The translations under genes and the position numbers were made by a program. DNA of 64,000 nt from assembly GCF_025244845.1 (NCBI RefSeq), contig NZ_CP104264.1, positions 3,357,828-3,421,827 on the forward strand. The letters are read 5' to 3'. Origin of the DNA: Arthrobacter sp. zg-Y1171. Its GTDB lineage: Bacteria > Actinomycetota > Actinomycetes > Actinomycetales > Micrococcaceae. Below, piece after piece: positions 61,920-64,000 of this stretch (position 1 is the first letter of the stretch; each line of letters begins with the position of its first letter). The notes under the pieces were generated by a model. It made no database searches and was not told the DNA's origin. It saw only the letters and a list, made by a program, of their open reading frames with translations.

Positions 61920-62878
61920 TTCCTTTTCCTGTTCTTCCGCGCGGGCTGGACGCGCTGGCCCTTGGGTGCCGCGGGAACCTCGACCGGTGCCTCGCCCTTC
62001 TTCTCTCCGAGGAGCGGCGCCATCGGCAGGCCCTTGCGGGCACGGCGCTCGGCGAGGGCCTTTGCCGCCGGCGAGCCGGGGGTAGGCATCCGCCGGATGA
62101 CGAAGAACTGCTGTCCCATGGTCCACAGGTTGGTGGTGGTCCAGTAGATGAGCACACCGATGGGGAAGTTGATGCCGCCGACGCCGAAGACGATGGGCAG
62201 TACGTAGAGCATCATCTTCTGCTGGCGCATGAACGGGCTGGCAAGTGCCTCTTCGGACATGTTCTTGGACATGATCTGCTTCTGCGTAATGAACTGCGAA
62301 GCGGTCATCGCCAGGATCATGATGATCGAGAGCACTACAACCGAGAAGTGGCCTTCGTCGCCGAAACCGTGCAGGAGCGAGGAGGACAGCGGGGCACCGA
62401 AGATGGTGGCCTCGTCAAACTGCTGGATGGCGCTGTGCGACAGCGCGCCCTGGCCCTTGCCCTCGGCATTCGAGGTGGAGATCCCGTTCAGCACCTGGAA
62501 CAGGGCAAAGAAGAACGGCATCTGCACGAGCATGGGCAGGCAGGCAGCAAACGGGTTGGTGCCGTGCTTCTTGTACAGGGCCATCTGCTCCTGCGTCATT
62601 GCCTGACGCGAAAGCTGGTCGGTCTTGCCCTTGTACTTCTGCTGCAGCTTGCGCAGGTCCGGCTGCAGGGACTGCATGCCGCGCTGCGCCTTGATCTGCT
62701 TGACGAAGACCGGAATCAACGCTGCACGGATCACGATCACCAAGCCGATGATGGACAACGTCCAGGTCCACCCGGATGCGGCATCCATCCCGAGGAAAAC
62801 GAATCCCTCGTGGAAGACCCACATGATCCATGACACTACCCACTTAAAGGGGAACAGTATCGTCTCGAAGAAACCCAT
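61916..62878 (-). CDS. yidC: Membrane protein insertase YidC
   Basis: This 320-residue member of the Oxa1/YidC family has the core of five membrane segments (WWVSWIMWVFHEG region, then LIPVFVKQIKAQRGMQSLQPDLRKLQQKYKGK). The hydrophilic-groove Arg is in the region IRAALIPVF. A Lys/Arg-rich C-terminal tail ends KNRKRK and can contact the ribosome. It inserts small proteins into the membrane alone or with Sec. It is translationally coupled to khpB and follows yidD by 9 bp. Confidence 0.96.
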   Translation of the reverse strand: MGFFETILFPFKWVVSWIMWVFHEGFVFLGMDAASGWTWTLSIIGLVIVIRAALIPVFVKQIKAQRGMQSLQPDLRKLQQKYKGKTDQLSRQAMTQEQMALYKKHGTNPFAACLPMLVQMPFFFALFQVLNGISTSNAEGKGQGALSHSAIQQFDEATIFGAPLSSSLLHGFGDEGHFSVVVLSIIMILAMTASQFITQKQIMSKNMSEEALASPFMRQQKMMLYVLPIVFGVGGINFPIGVLIYWTTTNLWTMGQQFFVIRRMPTPGSPAAKALAERRARKGLPMAPLLGEKKGEAPVEVPAAPKGQRVQPARKNRKRK

Positions 62879-62887
62879 TTACTCTCC

Positions 62888-63259
62888 TCAGGCCGCCGAG
62901 CGGCTGTCTTCGTCAGCTGGAATCACGGGGTGATTCAGCACAATGATCCTCGGGACCTTCTTTGAGTCCCAAATCCGGTGTCCATCAGGTACGTGGTCCA
63001 CGCCGCCGCCGTTCCAAGGATGGCAGCGGATAAGCCGTCGGAAAGCCAGCCAGGAACCCTTGACGGCTCCGTGGACGGTGACTGCTTCGAGGGCATAGGC
63101 GGAACACGATGGGAAAAATCGGCAGACCTGCCCGTAGAGGGGGGAAACGGTCTTCCGGTACGCCATCAGCAGGCCGATGAGGAGCATGCGCGGGAGGTTC
63201 CATAAAAAACGGGCAACAACAATCAAGGCCCTCAACGGAATAGATCCGGAGTCCCTCAT
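62888..63259 (-). CDS. yidD: Membrane protein insertion efficiency factor YidD
   Basis: This 123-residue protein has the YidD core [60 protein letters not shown] with its conserved Cys residues. The ATG at 63259 is preferred because AGGAAGGA lies upstream; a GTG seven codons earlier (63280) is possible. The C-terminal extension of about 30 residues is not conserved. It lies between rnpA and yidC as in most bacteria. Confidence 0.94.
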   Translation of the reverse strand: MRDSGSIPLRALIVVARFLWNLPRMLLIGLLMAYRKTVSPLYGQVCRFFPSCSAYALEAVTVHGAVKGSWLAFRRLIRCHPWNGGGVDHVPDGHRIWDSKKVPRIIVLNHPVIPADEDSRSAA

Positions 63260-63289
63260 CGCTGGCTCATCCTTCCTCACCTGGCATGT

Positions 63290-63637
63290 CTAAAGCTGCG
63301 AAAGTTTGGCTATGCAGGCGTTCAAAGCGCTGTGGTAGTCGGCACTCAGTACCGGCCACGACGCCGACGCGGAAGCAGGCAGGGCCCGCACCACCACGTC
63401 AAACCCGGTGGGGTGAAGAGCGAGGCTCTGCGCTGCCGCTTCCCTCAGTCTTCTCTTAACGAGGTTGCGTGTCACCGCGTTCCCGACGGATTTGGCCACT
63501 ATGAAGCCTATGCGGCTCGGCTGGCCACCCGTAGGAAGCGCATATAGCACTACGTTCCGGCGCCCACTGCGGGCACCGGAACGTACAGTACGAGAAAAAT
63601 CTGCCGATGCCCTTACCCGGTTCCGCACGGCCAGCAT
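63290..63637 (-). CDS. rnpA: Ribonuclease P protein component
   Basis: This 115-residue protein has the RNase P protein signature VGNAVTRNLVKRRLREAA and the N-terminal VRASADFSRTVRSGARSG. The ATG at 63637 has AGGTGG upstream; a GTG three codons earlier is weaker. It assists the catalytic RNA in trimming tRNA 5-prime ends. It follows rpmH by 63 bp. Confidence 0.96.
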   Translation of the reverse strand: MLAVRNRVRASADFSRTVRSGARSGRRNVVLYALPTGGQPSRIGFIVAKSVGNAVTRNLVKRRLREAAAQSLALHPTGFDVVVRALPASASASWPVLSADYHSALNACIAKLSQL

Positions 63638-63700
63638 TATGACCACCTGGAATCCGGAGTAAAGCTGCTAAGAGGCAGCATCGACAAACTTTGAGGTTAT

Positions 63701-63838
63701 TTAGGCCGACAGTTCGGTACGGCCCTTGCCACGGCGTGCGGAAAGGATGGCACGGCCGGCACGGGTACGCATGCGAAGGCGGAAGCCGTGCTTCTTGGCA
63801 CGACGGCGGTTATTCGGCTGAAAAGTCCGCTTGCTCAC
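63701..63838 (-). CDS. rpmH: 50S ribosomal protein L34
   Basis: This 45-residue L34 has [39 protein letters not shown], nearly invariant in bacteria. The start is GTG at 63838; an upstream extension in frame is not conserved. It is the first gene of the rpmH-rnpA-yidD-yidC-khpB-rsmG series, which in this group lies beside dnaA and oriC, just outside the window. Confidence 0.98.
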   Translation of the reverse strand: MSKRTFQPNNRRRAKKHGFRLRMRTRAGRAILSARRGKGRTELSA

Positions 63839-63916
63839 GGTAGTTACTCCAAGACAATCTTGAGTCGCGCCGGCACTTGTTGCGACAAGGGGGAAGAACA
63901 AGCGGCGCTTTTTTCA

Positions 63917-63999
63917 TGTGTCTGTCTGTACTCGCCCGGACCTGGACCCTGATTTCCAGAACCCCTGCAGGGCATGTGTGAGTACAGATAGCAGACACA
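63917..63999. repeat. Imperfect inverted repeat upstream of rpmH
   Basis: TGTGTCTGTCTGTACTC (63917-63933) is matched in inverted order by 63980-63999, which has three extra bases in the middle. The arms are separated by 46 bp. It lies in the rpmH leader or promoter region at the window edge. No DnaA box was found in these last 160 bp. Confidence 0.55.
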
Positions 64000-64000
64000 A

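Overview
The window is a high-GC stretch of an actinobacterial chromosome, most likely a member of the Micrococcaceae (Arthrobacter-like). The evidence is a mycothiol gene (mshA) close to a 1L-myo-inositol-1-phosphate synthase, an Rpf-LysM resuscitation factor, the trxB-trxA-cwlM order of actinobacteria, many GTG starts, and an ssb with a glycine-rich tail ending DPPF. The right end carries the conserved origin-flanking order rpmH-rnpA-yidD-yidC-khpB-rsmG-parA-parB on the minus strand. oriC and dnaA should therefore lie just beyond position 64000, and the window is one arm running away from the origin. The heavily expressed genes (parAB, yidC, dnaB, rpsF-ssb-rpsR-rplI) all point away from the origin. 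No rRNA, tRNA, insertion sequence, prophage or CRISPR array was seen.

Layout from left to right. 0-5.6 kb: a heptose/glycosylation cluster, with a family 9 glycosyltransferase divergent from an aldehyde dehydrogenase, an HldE-like heptose-phosphate kinase/nucleotidyltransferase and a family 2 glycosyltransferase, the last three translationally coupled. 5.6-11.8 kb: membrane proteins, MATE and MFS transporters, a DUF4031-HD protein, and a BNR-repeat protein coupled to a ThiS/MoaD-like protein ending in Gly-Gly. 11.9-15.4 kb: rpf divergent from a KimA-like potassium importer. 15.4-19.9 kb: dnaB with a DnaA-box cluster upstream, then rplI, rpsR, ssb and rpsF. 20-29.3 kb: an M18 aminopeptidase, a five-gene ABC exporter block, an MFS transporter and an ABC-F ATPase. 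29.4-36.4 kb: a monooxygenase-fold protein, two tandemly duplicated membrane-anchored proteins, and a GT87-FemX-FAD oxidoreductase operon. 36.6-41.8 kb: ino1, fhs, mshA and two small genes. 42-51 kb: a histidine phosphatase, cca, a NUDIX protein, murJ, a pseudokinase/discoidin-like protein, trxB, trxA and cwlM. 51-55 kb: a methyltransferase, an orphan DUF1116 protein, and a helix-turn-helix regulator divergent from an MFS transporter with a symmetric operator between them. 55.0-57.8 kb: a gene-free block holding six of the eight perfect parS sites. 57.8-64 kb: parB to rpmH.

How the parts work together: ParA and ParB act on a dense parS array to segregate the origin. MurJ, the pseudokinase and CwlM are the usual actinobacterial control points of lipid II flow. 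TrxB and TrxA have a near-perfect thiol-stress (sigma-R type) promoter. Ino1 and MshA open inositol and mycothiol synthesis. Rpf and KimA share a long divergent control region and belong to families that c-di-AMP controls in other bacteria. The most unusual items are the parS-rich gene desert with parS copies inside the parA and parB reading frames, the DnaA-box cluster before dnaB, the heptose cluster in a Gram-positive, and the short peptide gene upstream of mshA.
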